Origin: Acidobacteriota bacterium
Lineage (GTDB): Bacteria > Acidobacteriota > Vicinamibacteria > Fen-336
DNA length: 33,615 nucleotides
Reading direction: 5' to 3'
Assembly: GCA_003223555.1 (NCBI GenBank)
Contig: QHVM01000076.1
Span: 31,136-64,750 of the forward strand
Position numbers and translations under genes: made by a program. Each line of letters begins with the position of its first letter. Position 1 is the first letter of the stretch. The notes below the pieces were generated by a model. That model saw only the letters and a list, made by a program, of their open reading frames with translations, was not told the origin of the DNA and made no database searches. Shown one piece after another: positions 20,924 to 30,253 of this stretch.

Positions 20924-21790
20924 ATGGGCCTCTTCGCCTCCGTCAACGGAAACGTGGTCCCCGCCGAGCAGGCCTGCGTCTCCGTGCTGGACAACGGCTT
21001 CACCTTCGGCGACGCCGTCTACGAGACCCTGCGCACCTACGGCGGCCGGCCGTTCCATCTCGACCGCCATCTCGAGCGCCTCCGGGCCTCCTCCGCGCGC
21101 CTCGGCTTCGGCGCGCCCTTCGGCGACGAGGTCTTCACCCGCCGGCTGGACGAGCTGCTCGCCCGGGCGGGCAACGAGGAATCCTACATTCGCATCATCC
21201 TGACCCGCGGTGAAGGCGACATCTCCTATCGCTTCGACCGCGTGAAGGGACCGACCCTGGTCATGGTCGTCAAGCCGTTCGAACCGCCCCCCGAGCGCGA
21301 CTACGCCGAAGGCATCGCGCTCGGGATCGCCGGCGTGCGTCGCAATCACCCGCGCGCCCTCGACCCGGCCATAAAGTCCTGCAACCTGCTGAACAACATC
21401 CTCGCGGTGCGGGAGGCCCAGGGCCGGGGTGCGGTGGAGGCGATCCTGCTCAACGACGCCGGCGAGGTGGCCGAGGGGGCCAGCTCCAACGTCTTCGTCG
21501 TGAAGAACGGGGCGGTGGCCACCCCGCCCCTGGCCGCGGGCATCCTCTCCGGCATCACGCGCCGGGTGGTGATCGACCTCTGCCGTGGGCTGGGCATTCC
21601 CGCGCGCGAGGATACGCTGCTCGCGGCCGACCTGCTCGCCGCCGACGAGGTCTTCATCACCAGCACCACCAAGGAGGTCGCGCCCGCTCGCACGATCGAC
21701 GGCAAGCCGATAGGCGCCGGCAAGCCGGGCCCGGTCGCCCCGCGCATCCTTCAAGCCTACCGCGAGTACGCCCGCCGCCACGCACGCTGA
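20924..21790 (+). CDS. PLP-dependent class IV aminotransferase (IlvE/D-amino-acid aminotransferase/ADC lyase family)
   Basis: A 288-residue fold-type IV PLP enzyme. It begins FASVNGNVVPAEQACVSVLDNGFTFGDAVYETLRTYGG, with the classic FGDGVYE-type segment, then LDRHLERLRASSARLG. It continues with YIRIILTRGEGDISYRF, the PLP Lys in AIKSCNLLNNILAVREA, EAILLNDAGEVAEGASSNVFVV, TPPLAAGILSGITR and VFITSTTKEVAPAR. The sequence fits branched-chain, D-amino-acid or 4-amino-4-deoxychorismate specificity about equally; substrate specificity cannot be read from it. The short length (288) and ITSTTKEV favour the DAT/IlvE side over ADC lyase. Its stop lies in a weak dyad with the stop of the convergent small membrane gene. 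Confidence 0.88.
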   Translation: MGLFASVNGNVVPAEQACVSVLDNGFTFGDAVYETLRTYGGRPFHLDRHLERLRASSARLGFGAPFGDEVFTRRLDELLARAGNEESYIRIILTRGEGDISYRFDRVKGPTLVMVVKPFEPPPERDYAEGIALGIAGVRRNHPRALDPAIKSCNLLNNILAVREAQGRGAVEAILLNDAGEVAEGASSNVFVVKNGAVATPPLAAGILSGITRRVVIDLCRGLGIPAREDTLLAADLLAADEVFITSTTKEVAPARTIDGKPIGAGKPGPVAPRILQAYREYARRHAR

Positions 21791-21798
21791 GACCGGCG

Positions 21799-22017
21799 TC
21801 AGCCGCGGCCGGGATCGCGGCGCGCGAGCAGCCAGCCGGGAATGAAGATCAGCACCCCGGCCAGCATCATCCGGAGCATGGAGGTGGTGCTCGGCGTGCC
21901 GAAGAACGCCGTGGCCGCCACCAGCGTCACCACGAGGCCGGTGACCTGCATCAGCCGCCCGAGCGCGTAGACCACCCAGCGCGCGCCGCCCGGAGGCCTG
22001 CGTCCGGGCCCTCTCAC
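21799..22017 (-). CDS. Small two-helix membrane protein coupled to mutL
   Basis: A 72-residue ORF from GTG 22017, which overlaps the mutL stop (GTGA); GTG 21975 in the same frame would give 58 residues. The sequence is a basic N-terminus, a first helix (LMQVTGLVVTLVAATAFFG), a short loop (TPSTTSMLRM), a second helix (MLAGVLIFIPGWLLA) and a polar RRDPGRG tail. I recognise no family. The hydrophobic pattern, the coupling and the high GC at third positions support it being real. A GCTGA...TCAGC dyad (21786-21803) covers its stop and the stop of the aminotransferase on the other strand. Confidence 0.65.
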   Translation of the reverse strand: MRGPGRRPPGGARWVVYALGRLMQVTGLVVTLVAATAFFGTPSTTSMLRMMLAGVLIFIPGWLLARRDPGRG

Positions 22018-23750
22018 TGGCGCCGCCAGCCTCCCCGTCCGAACCAGCGGGTGACGTCCTGGCGGGGCAGGCGCACGACCGTCGCCCGGCCGTGGGGACA
22101 GAGGGTGGGATGGACCGTCCGCCCCAGCTCGCGCACGATCGCGGCCATGGCCTCGCTGTTCAGCGGCTGGCCGGCCCGGACCGCCGAGTGGCAGGCCAGG
22201 GTGGCGGCCAGACGATCGCGCCGTCCGGCCACCGCCCACTCTGCGCCCTCGCGATCGGTCACCTCCTCGAGGACGGCCTGCAGCTCCGCCGCCGGATCTC
22301 CCGCGCGGAGCAGCGCGGGCACGGCGCGGACGCGCACCGCGTCTCCGCCGAAGGGCTCCAGGTCGTAGCCGAGCGCGCGCAGGTCCGGCAGGCTCGCCTC
22401 CAGTGGCCCGCGCAGGCGCGGGGCGAGCGTGACGACCAGGGGCGTGAGGAGCATCTGCGATTCGGCGGCCCGCTCCTCGGCTCGCGCCTGGAGCGCTTCG
22501 AAGCGGACCCGTTCGTGGGCGGTGTGCTGGTCGACGACGAGCAGGTCCTCTCCGTCGGTGGCCACGACGTAGGTCAGGCGATATTGCCCGAGGACCGTGA
22601 GCGGGCCGGCCGCGACCACCGGGCCGCGCGGCTCCGCCGCCGCCGACAGGCCTTCGGCCACCCGGCCGGCGCGCTCGAGAAACGTGTCCACGGCGGTCTC
22701 GATGCGGGCCGGATCCGCCGGGGGCCGACCCGAAGGCGTGACGCGCGGCGCCCGGGACTGCGCGCCTTGCGCGAGGGCACCCCGCACCGCGGCCCCCACG
22801 GCCACCCACACCGTGCGGGGCTCGGCGAAGCGCACTTCGGTCTTGGCCGGATGCACGTTGACGTCCACGAGGTGGAGGGGCAGCTCGAGGAAGATGAAGG
22901 CGTCGCCGCGGAACTCCCCCGCTCCGGCGCCCCGGTAGGCCTCCGCCACCGCCTTCGCCACCGCCCGGTCCCGCACCGGCCGCCCGTTGACGAAGAGGCG
23001 CAGGTTCGGCCGCGGGGAGGCCGGCCGATCGGGCCGGGCGACGAAGCCCCGCACGGCGGCCCAGTCCGCGCCCCCTTCGACCGCCAGGAGGTCGTCGAGC
23101 AGCCGGCCGCCGAAGACCTGGTAGATCCGGGCGGCCAGGCCGTCGACGGCCGGCGCCTGCAGCGAGGTGCGTCCGCCGGAGCCGAGGGTAAAGCCGGTCC
23201 CGGGATGGGCCAGGGCCAGGAGCGTGACCGCCTCCGCCACGTGGCCGGCCTCGGTCGTCTCGGCCCGGAGGAACTTGCGGCGGGCCGGGATGGAGCCGAA
23301 GAGGTCGCGCACCTCGACCGTCGTCCCGCGCGGATGGCCCACCTCGCGGACGTGGACGCGCCGGCCGTGATGCACCTCCACCTCCGTCCCCGCCGGCCCG
23401 TGGTTGTCCCGGGTGCGGAGCACGAGGCGGGAGACGCTGGCGATCGAGGGCAGGGCTTCGCCCCGGAAGCCGTGGGTGGCGATGGCGTGCAGGTCGGCCA
23501 GCTCGCGCAGCTTGGACGTCGCATGGCGCTCCAGGGCCCGCTCGGCGTCGTCCGGCGCCATGCCCTGGCCGTCGTCACGGACGCGGATGAGCTGCTTCCC
23601 CCCGGCCTCGATCTCCACGCTGACCGCCGACGCGCGCGCGTCGAGGGCGTTCTCGACCAGCTCCTTCACGACCGACGACGGCCGCTCCACCACCTCGCCG
23701 GCCGCGATCTTGTTGACGAGGTCCTCGGGCAGCGCGTGGATGAGCGCCAT
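22014..23750 (-). CDS. mutL: DNA mismatch repair protein MutL
   Basis: A 578-residue mismatch-repair protein. The N-terminal GHKL ATPase has LVNKIAAGEVVERPSSVVKELVENALDA, VRDDGQGM, TATHGFRGEALPSI-like ATHGFRGEALPSIASV, GTTVEVRDLFGSIPARRKFL and DVNVHPAKTEVRF. A Pro/Ala-rich linker (about residues 320-380) leads to the dimerisation domain, with VVDQHTAHERVRFE matching the endonuclease motif DQHAxxExxxxE except Ala to Thr, then CHSAVRAGQPLN and CPHGRATVVRL with the zinc-site CPHGR. This is the nicking type, as in bacteria without MutH. The start is ATG 23750, four bases after mgtE. Confidence 0.96.
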   Translation of the reverse strand: MALIHALPEDLVNKIAAGEVVERPSSVVKELVENALDARASAVSVEIEAGGKQLIRVRDDGQGMAPDDAERALERHATSKLRELADLHAIATHGFRGEALPSIASVSRLVLRTRDNHGPAGTEVEVHHGRRVHVREVGHPRGTTVEVRDLFGSIPARRKFLRAETTEAGHVAEAVTLLALAHPGTGFTLGSGGRTSLQAPAVDGLAARIYQVFGGRLLDDLLAVEGGADWAAVRGFVARPDRPASPRPNLRLFVNGRPVRDRAVAKAVAEAYRGAGAGEFRGDAFIFLELPLHLVDVNVHPAKTEVRFAEPRTVWVAVGAAVRGALAQGAQSRAPRVTPSGRPPADPARIETAVDTFLERAGRVAEGLSAAAEPRGPVVAAGPLTVLGQYRLTYVVATDGEDLLVVDQHTAHERVRFEALQARAEERAAESQMLLTPLVVTLAPRLRGPLEASLPDLRALGYDLEPFGGDAVRVRAVPALLRAGDPAAELQAVLEEVTDREGAEWAVAGRRDRLAATLACHSAVRAGQPLNSEAMAAIVRELGRTVHPTLCPHGRATVVRLPRQDVTRWFGRGGWRRQ

Positions 23751-23754
23751 CAGC

Positions 23755-25108
23755 TCACAACAGGGTCCCGCGCAGGATGACGGAGCCGACGGTGAAGTAG
23801 ATGACGAGGCCGGTAACGTCCACCAGGGTGGCCACGAAGGGCGCGGAGCTGGTGGCGGGATCGAAGCCCAGCCGGCGGAGCAGGAACGGCAGCATGCTCC
23901 CGGCCAGCGTCCCGAAGCACACGACCCCCACCAGGCTGGCCCACACGGTCGCGGCGACCAGGAGGTAGTGGGGGCCGTAGTCCTTCCAGTGGAGGTGCTG
24001 CCAGAGAGCGATGCGCAGGAACCCGATCGCGCCCAGCAGCGCGCCGAGCGCGAGCCCGGCGCTGATCTCCCGCCCGAACACCCGCCACCAGTCGCGAAGC
24101 CTCAGCTCCCGCAGGGCGAGCGCGCGGATGATCAGCGAGGCCGCCTGGGAGCCCGAGTTCCCACCGCTGCTGATGATGAGGGGGACGCTCGTAGTAGCCC
24201 ATGGCGGTGGCGGTGAGCATCTCGCCCAGGAAGAGGGCGGAGAGCCAGACGCCCCGCTTCTTGACCATCGGCCAGAAGCCGACCTGATCGTAGGGAGCGT
24301 CCAGCGCTTCCATGCCGCCGAGCTTCTGGATGTCGCGGGTGGCCTGGCGCTGGGCGACGTCCAGCACGTCGTCGACGGTGATGATGCCGAGCATCTTCCG
24401 CTCGCCGTCGACGACGGGCAGGGCGCTGCGGTCGTATTTCTCGAAGAGGCGAAGCACCTCCTCCAGCGGGCTGGTGGCGGGGATGGCCAGGAGGGACGGG
24501 TCCTTGATCTCGGTGACCCGGGCGTCCGGATCGGCCAGGACGAGCGCTCCCAGGCGCACGTCCTCGACGAGCTTGCCGTCCCCGTCGACGATGTAGACGA
24601 CGTTGAGCGTCTCCTTGCCCCGGCCCGTCCGGCGTATGTGCTCGAGCGCCTCCCGCGCCGTCATCTCGGGGCGGATGGAGGCATAGTTCGGGGTCATGTA
24701 CCGGCCGGCGGTCTCCGGAGGATAGCCGAGCAGGTCGCGGCTGGCCTTCAGCTCGTCCGGCGGGAGCGACTCCAGCAGCCGGCGGGTGACCTCGGCCGGC
24801 ATCTCGTCCAGCAGGCGCGTGCGGTCGTCGGGAGCGATGCCGTCCAGGATCGCGCGCAGCTGGTCCTGGGAGAGCGACCGGACGAGCTCCTGCTGCTGCG
24901 GCCGCGGCAGGTAGGCGAACGCGCGGGCGGCCCGGTCGTGAGGCAGCAGGCGGAAGACGATGCCCTCGTCCTCGCTCGGCAGCGCGATGATGACGTCCGC
25001 GACGTCCGCCGGGTGCATGCGCGCGAGCACGTCTCGCAGCTCGTCCCACTTCCGCTGGTGAGCCAGCCGGGCGACGTCGATGCCGACATCGGCTTGGACG
25101 GTTGTCAT
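23755..25108 (-). pseudogene. mgtE: Magnesium transporter MgtE, frame broken near 24188
   Basis: MgtE is a magnesium-gated Mg2+ channel of the inner membrane. The first frame (about 306 residues from ATG 25108) has the N domain of helical repeats (LPSEDEGIVFRLLPHDRAARAFAYL), two CBS domains ([41 protein letters not shown]) and the first membrane helix [20 protein letters not shown]. Then the frame changes and the protein continues [25 protein letters not shown] with the pore motif, [32 protein letters not shown] and [14 protein letters not shown]. In relatives about 12 residues (AxxxAVTALAFY-like) separate GYYE from VPLII; these are missing, consistent with a loss of 35-38 bases. Confidence 0.85.
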
Positions 25109-25136
25109 CGGATCTCCCGGGCCGGGATGCGGTCGC

Positions 25137-28067
25137 TCAGTCCCCGACCGGCTTCTCCAGCTGGGCCTGGGCGGCGGCCAGGCGGGCGATGGGGACGCGA
25201 TAGGGCGAGCAGGACACGTAGTCGAGCCCGGCTCCGTGGAAGAAGCGGATGGAGGCGGGGTCGCCGCCGTGCTCGCCGCAGATCCCGATCTTGAGGCCCG
25301 AGCTCGTCTGACGCCCCTTCTTGACCCCGATCTCCACGAGCTGGCCGACCCCCGAGGCGTCGAGCGAGACGAAGGGATCCTTATCGAGCAGCCCGTGCTC
25401 GAGGTAGTAGTTCAGGAACTTCCCGGCGTCGTCGCGGCTGAGGCCGAAGCCCATCTGGGTGAGATCGTTCGTGCCGAAGGAGAAGAACTCGGCCTCGCGC
25501 GCGATGTCGTCCGCGGTCAGGGCGCCCCGGGGAACCTCGATCATCGTCCCCACCTTGTATTCGACCTCTTGTGTAGGGGGGGACACTGCGCCGTGTCCCC
25601 CCCTTAGGACCCCCCCCGCGCTCGCGTCGGAAGTGAATCCCGCCGCTCGCGCAGCCCGTGACTTCTTGCTGTTCCCCAGTACCTCTGCGGCCACCTCCTG
25701 GACGATCTTCTTCTGGCGCTTCAGCTCCTCGACGTGGCCGACGAGCGGGATCATCACCTCCGGCTTGACCGGGATCCCCTTCTTGGCGACCTGGACCGCG
25801 GCCTCGAAGATCGCACGAGCCTGCATCCTGGTGATCTCCGGGTACGTGATGCCGAGGCGGCAGCCGCGGTGGCCCAGCATGGGGTTGAACTCGTGCAGCT
25901 CTTCGACCGCCCGCAGCAGCCCCGACAGCCGGGCGATGGCGGCCTTGTTCTTCGACTCGCCCTTCGCCCTCAGCGTGGCGAGCTGCACCATCAGGTCCTC
26001 GCGCTTGGGCAGGAACTCGTGGAGCGGAGGGTCCAGGGTGCGGATCGTCACCGGGTGGCCGTGCATCTCCCTGAACAGGCCGGCGAAGTCGGAACGCTGC
26101 ATCGGCAGCAGCTTCTTGAGGGCGCCCTGGTAGTCGGCCATCGCGCGCCCGTACTCCTTCTTGTGCCGGGCCAGCTCCTTGCGGACCTCGGCGGCCTGGT
26201 CCCCCCGGGCCTCCCGCAGGCGGCCTTCGAGCCGGCGCGTCACGTCGAGGCCGCGCTGCCCGCGGGCGGCGGAGAGGATCATCTTCACGACGTGGGGCAG
26301 CCGGTCCTCGGCGAAGAACATGTGCTCGGTGCGGCAGAGCCCGATGCCCCGCGCGCCGAACGCGAAGGCGACCTTGGCGTCGCGCGGGATGTCGGCGTTG
26401 GCGCGGATGCCGAGCCGCCGGACCTCGTCGGCCCAGCCCAGCAGCCGCTCGAACTTGCGGTACAGCGCCGACTCCTCCGGCTTCTTCTTCCCGGACACGA
26501 CCTGCAGCACCTCGGACGGGCTGGTGGGCATCTCCTTGAGCACGACCTCGCCCGTCGAGCCGTCGATGGAGATGGCGTCGCCCTCCTTCAGCGAGTGCGC
26601 GCCGACCCTCAACCGCTTGCCCCTGGAATCGATCTCGAGCGCGCCGCAGCCGACGACCGAAGGCTTGCCCATCTGACGCCCTACCACGGCCGCATGTGAG
26701 GTCATTCCGCCCGTCGCGGTGAGGATGCCCTGCGCCACGCTCATGCCGTGGATGTCGTCGGGCACCGTCTCCATGCGCACGAGCACGACCCGCTTGCCCT
26801 TCTGGCTCCAGTCGACCGCGTCCTCGGCGGTGAAGACCACCGCGCCGGTAGCCGCGCCCGGCGAGGCCGGCAGCCCCCTGGCCGCCACCTCGGCCTTCGC
26901 GCGCTCCCGGGGGTCGAAGATGGGGTGGAGGAGCTGGTCGAGGGAGGCCGGCTCGACCTTCGCCACCGCCTCTTGCGGCTTGAGTATCCCCTCGTCCACC
27001 AGGTCCACCGCGATGTGGACGGCGGCCAGGCCGGTCCGCTTCCCGTTGCGGGTCTGGAGCATGTAGAGCTTGTTCTCCTGGATCGTGAACTCGAAGTCCT
27101 GGACGTCCTTGTAGTGCCGCTCCAGGCGGGTGGTGATCTCGCGGAGCTGGCGGTAGGCCTCGGGCATCACCTTCTCGAGGTCCGCGATCGGGTGCGGGGT
27201 GCGGATGCCCGCCACCACGTCCTCGCCCTGCGCGTTCTGGAGGAACTCGCCGTAGAACTCCTTGGCGCCCGTCGACGGATTGCGGGTGAAGCCGACCCCG
27301 GTCGCGGACGTGTCGCCCATGTTGCCGAAGACCATCGCCTGCACGTTCACCGCGGTGCCCAGGTCGTGGGGGATGTCGTTCAGCTTGCGGTACGTGACCG
27401 CGCGGGGGTTCATCCACGACTTGAAGACCGCGTCGCGCGCGCCCCGGAGCTGCTCGCGGGGATCCTGGGGGAAATCGTGGCCGGCCTGCTTCTTGACCAC
27501 CGTCTTGTAACGCTCGATCACCTCTTCGAGGGCCTTCTCGCCGAGGTCGACGTCGGCGCGGGCTCTCTGCTTCGCCTTGACCGCCGACAGCTCGTGCTCG
27601 AAGGCGTCCTTGTCGATGCCGAGCACGACGTTGCCGTACATCTGGATGAAGCGGCGGTAGGAGTCCCGGGCGAAGCGCCCGTTGCCGGTCTTCTTCTTGA
27701 GGCCCTCCACCGACTGGTCGTTGAGCCCCAGGTTGAGGATCGTGTCCATCATGCCCGGCATGGAGAATTTCGCGCCGCTGCGCACGGACACCAGCAGCGG
27801 GTCTTCGGCCGCGCCGAGCTTCTTGCCCATGAGCTTCTCGAGGCGGTCGAGGGCCTGGGAGATCTCGCGGTCGATCTCCGGGCGCAGGCTCCCCCCCCGC
27901 TCCACGAAGAGGTTGCAGGCCGCGGTCGAGACCGTGAAGCCCGGGGGCACCGGCAGGCCGGCGTTGGTCATCTCGGCCAGGCCCGAGCCCTTGCCCCCGA
28001 GCAGGTCCTTCATGTCCTTGTTGCCGTCCGCCTTGCCCCCGCCGAAGAAGTACACGTACTGGGTCAC
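25137..28067 (-). CDS. ppdK: Pyruvate, phosphate dikinase, carrying an in-frame repeat insertion
   Basis: PPDK interconverts pyruvate, ATP and Pi with PEP, AMP and PPi. GTG 28067 overlaps the glyS stop (GTGA) and has GGAGG upstream; the frame stays open for about 2 kb before that, but glyS occupies it. The protein is 976 residues (family about 870-910). N-terminal ATP-grasp: YVYFFGGGKADGNKDMKDLLGGKGSGLAEM, GAKFSMPGMMDTILNLGLND. Central phospho-His domain: GILTATGGMTSHAAVVGRQMGKPSVVGC with the catalytic His. C-terminal PEP barrel: RANADIPRDAKVAFAFGARGIGLCRTEHMFF, RTLDPPLHEFLP, NPMLGHRGCRLGITYPE, FSFGTNDLTQMGFGLSRDD, KIGICGEHGGDPAS with the catalytic Cys. About 31 extra residues (roughly 802-834) are encoded by a palindromic repeat element. 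Confidence 0.96.
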   Translation of the reverse strand: MTQYVYFFGGGKADGNKDMKDLLGGKGSGLAEMTNAGLPVPPGFTVSTAACNLFVERGGSLRPEIDREISQALDRLEKLMGKKLGAAEDPLLVSVRSGAKFSMPGMMDTILNLGLNDQSVEGLKKKTGNGRFARDSYRRFIQMYGNVVLGIDKDAFEHELSAVKAKQRARADVDLGEKALEEVIERYKTVVKKQAGHDFPQDPREQLRGARDAVFKSWMNPRAVTYRKLNDIPHDLGTAVNVQAMVFGNMGDTSATGVGFTRNPSTGAKEFYGEFLQNAQGEDVVAGIRTPHPIADLEKVMPEAYRQLREITTRLERHYKDVQDFEFTIQENKLYMLQTRNGKRTGLAAVHIAVDLVDEGILKPQEAVAKVEPASLDQLLHPIFDPRERAKAEVAARGLPASPGAATGAVVFTAEDAVDWSQKGKRVVLVRMETVPDDIHGMSVAQGILTATGGMTSHAAVVGRQMGKPSVVGCGALEIDSRGKRLRVGAHSLKEGDAISIDGSTGEVVLKEMPTSPSEVLQVVSGKKKPEESALYRKFERLLGWADEVRRLGIRANADIPRDAKVAFAFGARGIGLCRTEHMFFAEDRLPHVVKMILSAARGQRGLDVTRRLEGRLREARGDQAAEVRKELARHKKEYGRAMADYQGALKKLLPMQRSDFAGLFREMHGHPVTIRTLDPPLHEFLPKREDLMVQLATLRAKGESKNKAAIARLSGLLRAVEELHEFNPMLGHRGCRLGITYPEITRMQARAIFEAAVQVAKKGIPVKPEVMIPLVGHVEELKRQKKIVQEVAAEVLGNSKKSRAARAAGFTSDASAGGVLRGGHGAVSPPTQEVEYKVGTMIEVPRGALTADDIAREAEFFSFGTNDLTQMGFGLSRDDAGKFLNYYLEHGLLDKDPFVSLDASGVGQLVEIGVKKGRQTSSGLKIGICGEHGGDPASIRFFHGAGLDYVSCSPYRVPIARLAAAQAQLEKPVGD
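25576..25655. repeat. Palindromic two-module repeat inserted inside ppdK (copy A)
   Basis: A perfect 11-base stem (25576-25586 with 25593-25603, 6-base loop) is followed by GGACCCCCCC at 25607 on. After that comes a GC-rich spacer and GTGAATCCCGC at 25633-25643. The same two modules occur near 31147-31209 in the opposite order. It codes in frame for about 31 residues within ppdK. Imperfect direct repeats (25563-25571 and 25660-25668, 8/9 identical) flank it. Confidence 0.75.
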
Positions 28068-30253
28068 GCTTGTCCTCCAAGCTTTGAGATGTCCGCGATG
28101 CGGTAGAAGAGGGAGAGGGCCTGGGAGAGGAGGCCGAGCCGGTTGGCCCTGACCCTCTCGTCCTCGGCCATCACCAGGACGTCGTCGAAGAACCGGTCCA
28201 CCGGCGCGCGCAGCCCGGCCAGCGCCCGCAGGCGTCCTTCGTAGGCGCCGTCGGTGCCGGCCAGCCGGCCGACCGCGTCGTGCAGCTCCCGCTCGGCGGC
28301 CTCGGTGAGCAGGCCCGCGTCCACCGCCGCCGCCGGCTGCTCGCCCAGGATGTTCTTGGCCCGCTTGAACGCCACCGCCAGGTGCTCGAAGTCCTCCCGG
28401 GCCTCCGAGCGCACGCGGTGCAGCGCCTTCAGCCGCAGCCACGCCTCGTGGGGATCGTCGAGCGCATCGGGCTCGCGGGCTCCGAGCACCGCCTCGACCT
28501 CGTCGGCGGGATAGCCGCGCGCGACGAGCACGTAGCGGAGGCGATCGAGGAGGAAGGCTTCGAGCTCCGGGGCGACCTCCGCCGCCGGACGCTTCAACTG
28601 CGCCTGGTGGGCGGCCACGGCTGCCGCCACGAGCTGGCGCAGGCTGGGGCGCTTCTCGGCGGCGTCCGCGCTCCAGAAGTCGAGCAGCACGCGCACCGCC
28701 CCCCCCGCAGCGCGGCGCAGGCCGTACGGATCGCTGCTGCCGGTGGGCGCCAGGCCGAGCCCGAAATAGCCGGCGAGCGAGTCGAGCTTGTCGGCCAGCG
28801 ACACGGCGCCGAACACCGTGGCATCGCCGCCGCCGACGGCGCCGCGCGGCGGCGCGTCCTCCTCGATCGACAAGGGGTGATAGTGCCAGCGCACCGCGCG
28901 GGCCACGCCCTCCCACTGGCCGCCCTCCGCGGTGAGGTAGATCCCGCCCATCACGCCCTGCAGCTCGGGGAACTCGCGGACCATCAGGGTGGTCAGGTCG
29001 GCCTTGGCCAGCCGGGCCGCCTCTCGCGCCGCCTGGTGCTCGGGCCGGGTGAGCACACCCAGCTCGGCGCCCATCGCGTCGACCAGGCGAACGAGCCGCG
29101 ACGTCTTGTCGGCGTAGGTGCCGAGCCCCTGGTGGAACGTCACCCCGGCGAGGTCGGCGACACGGTCGGCCAGCGGGCGCTTGCGGTCCTCGGCGAAGAA
29201 GAAGGCGGCGTCGCGCAGGCGGGCCACCACCACCCTCTCCATGCCGCGGACGACCGCCTCGGCGAAGGTGCCGTCGGTGTTGGTCAGCGCCGCGAAGCGC
29301 GACGTGGCTCCGCCCTCCCCGAGCGGAATGTACTTCTGGTGGTGGACGAGGACCGTCTCCAAGACCTCGGTCGGCAGCGCGCGGAACTCGGCCGGCACGC
29401 GGCCCACGACGACCGTCGGGTACTCGACGAGGTCGCGCCACTCGGCCACCAGGCCGTGGTCGTCCCGGGGCTGGCCGCCCGCAGCGGCCAGGGCCTCGCG
29501 GATCCGGGCCTCCCGCTCGGACGGGTCGAGGATCACGAAGGCCCCCGCCAGGCGGCGGCTCAGGTCCGTGAACGAGGCCGCGCGAAGCGGTTTCCCCGCC
29601 TCGCCGCGCGGGAGGAAGCGATGGCCCCAGGTCAGGTCGCCGCTGGTCACGACCGCCTCGCCCCGGACTCCTCCGGCGAGAGCATGGACCTGGAAGGGAA
29701 CGACGGCGCCGTCGAGCAGCGCCACGATCCAGCGGATGGGGCGGCCGAAGGGGAAGGCGCCTTTGCCGTCGTCGATCCAGGCGTCCCAGCTCATGCGCCT
29801 GGGGAAGGCCAGCGCGCGCAGCACGAAGGCGATGACGCGGGGGAGCACGTCCGCGGCCGCTCGGCCGGCCGTCTTCTTGTCGAAGGCCAGGTACAGCTCC
29901 GAGGGCGAGGCCGGGTCCTTCGGCGCCTGGAGAAGCCGGTCGGCCGGGCCGCCGCTCTTGCGGGCGAAGCCCACCGCGGCGCTCGTCCACCCCCCGGCCG
30001 GGTCGCGCGCCGCCTTGAGCGACGGGCCCCAGACCTTCTCCTCGCGGTCCGGCTGGCGGGTGAGCAGATCCGCCCGCAGGACGAGACGCCGGGGGGTGCC
30101 CAGGCTGCAAACGCCGGCCGGGCGCAGGTGCTCGCGCTCGGCCGCCTCGCGGAAGCGATGGGCGAGCTGCTCGCGCAGCCCAGGCAGCCAGGGCGCCGGG
30201 ATCTCCTCGCATCCGACTTCGAGGAGGAACTCCGCGCGGGCAGGGTCAGGCAT
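28064..30253 (-). CDS. glyS: Glycyl-tRNA synthetase beta subunit
   Basis: This beta subunit of the alpha2-beta2 bacterial glycyl-tRNA synthetase carries the tRNA-binding and proofreading parts. Its 729 residues are close to normal (about 690). It begins [22 protein letters not shown], then [110 protein letters not shown] and [31 protein letters not shown]. The C-terminal anticodon-binding-like domain ends [22 protein letters not shown]-like [19 protein letters not shown]. It overlaps glyQ by 8 bases and ppdK by 4. Confidence 0.96.
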   Translation of the reverse strand: MPDPARAEFLLEVGCEEIPAPWLPGLREQLAHRFREAAEREHLRPAGVCSLGTPRRLVLRADLLTRQPDREEKVWGPSLKAARDPAGGWTSAAVGFARKSGGPADRLLQAPKDPASPSELYLAFDKKTAGRAAADVLPRVIAFVLRALAFPRRMSWDAWIDDGKGAFPFGRPIRWIVALLDGAVVPFQVHALAGGVRGEAVVTSGDLTWGHRFLPRGEAGKPLRAASFTDLSRRLAGAFVILDPSEREARIREALAAAGGQPRDDHGLVAEWRDLVEYPTVVVGRVPAEFRALPTEVLETVLVHHQKYIPLGEGGATSRFAALTNTDGTFAEAVVRGMERVVVARLRDAAFFFAEDRKRPLADRVADLAGVTFHQGLGTYADKTSRLVRLVDAMGAELGVLTRPEHQAAREAARLAKADLTTLMVREFPELQGVMGGIYLTAEGGQWEGVARAVRWHYHPLSIEEDAPPRGAVGGGDATVFGAVSLADKLDSLAGYFGLGLAPTGSSDPYGLRRAAGGAVRVLLDFWSADAAEKRPSLRQLVAAAVAAHQAQLKRPAAEVAPELEAFLLDRLRYVLVARGYPADEVEAVLGAREPDALDDPHEAWLRLKALHRVRSEAREDFEHLAVAFKRAKNILGEQPAAAVDAGLLTEAAERELHDAVGRLAGTDGAYEGRLRALAGLRAPVDRFFDDVLVMAEDERVRANRLGLLSQALSLFYRIADISKLGGQA

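Noticed and set aside
18312-21203. A 963-codon open frame on the + strand opposite uppP, nnr and tsaE
   Set aside because: Antisense frames without stops are expected at this GC content. It has no recognisable domains and lies opposite three clearly homologous genes.
25563-25668. Flanking 9-base direct repeats as a target-site duplication for copy A
   Set aside because: They match 8/9, but their offset is 97 bases, which is not a multiple of three and would have broken the frame without further changes. Copy B has no similar flanks.
28068-30212. An open frame continuous with ppdK for about 715 more codons upstream
   Set aside because: It is a shadow of glyS on the same strand. The translation is Arg/Gly/Pro-rich without homology, and PPDK homology begins exactly at GTG 28067 with a good ribosome site.
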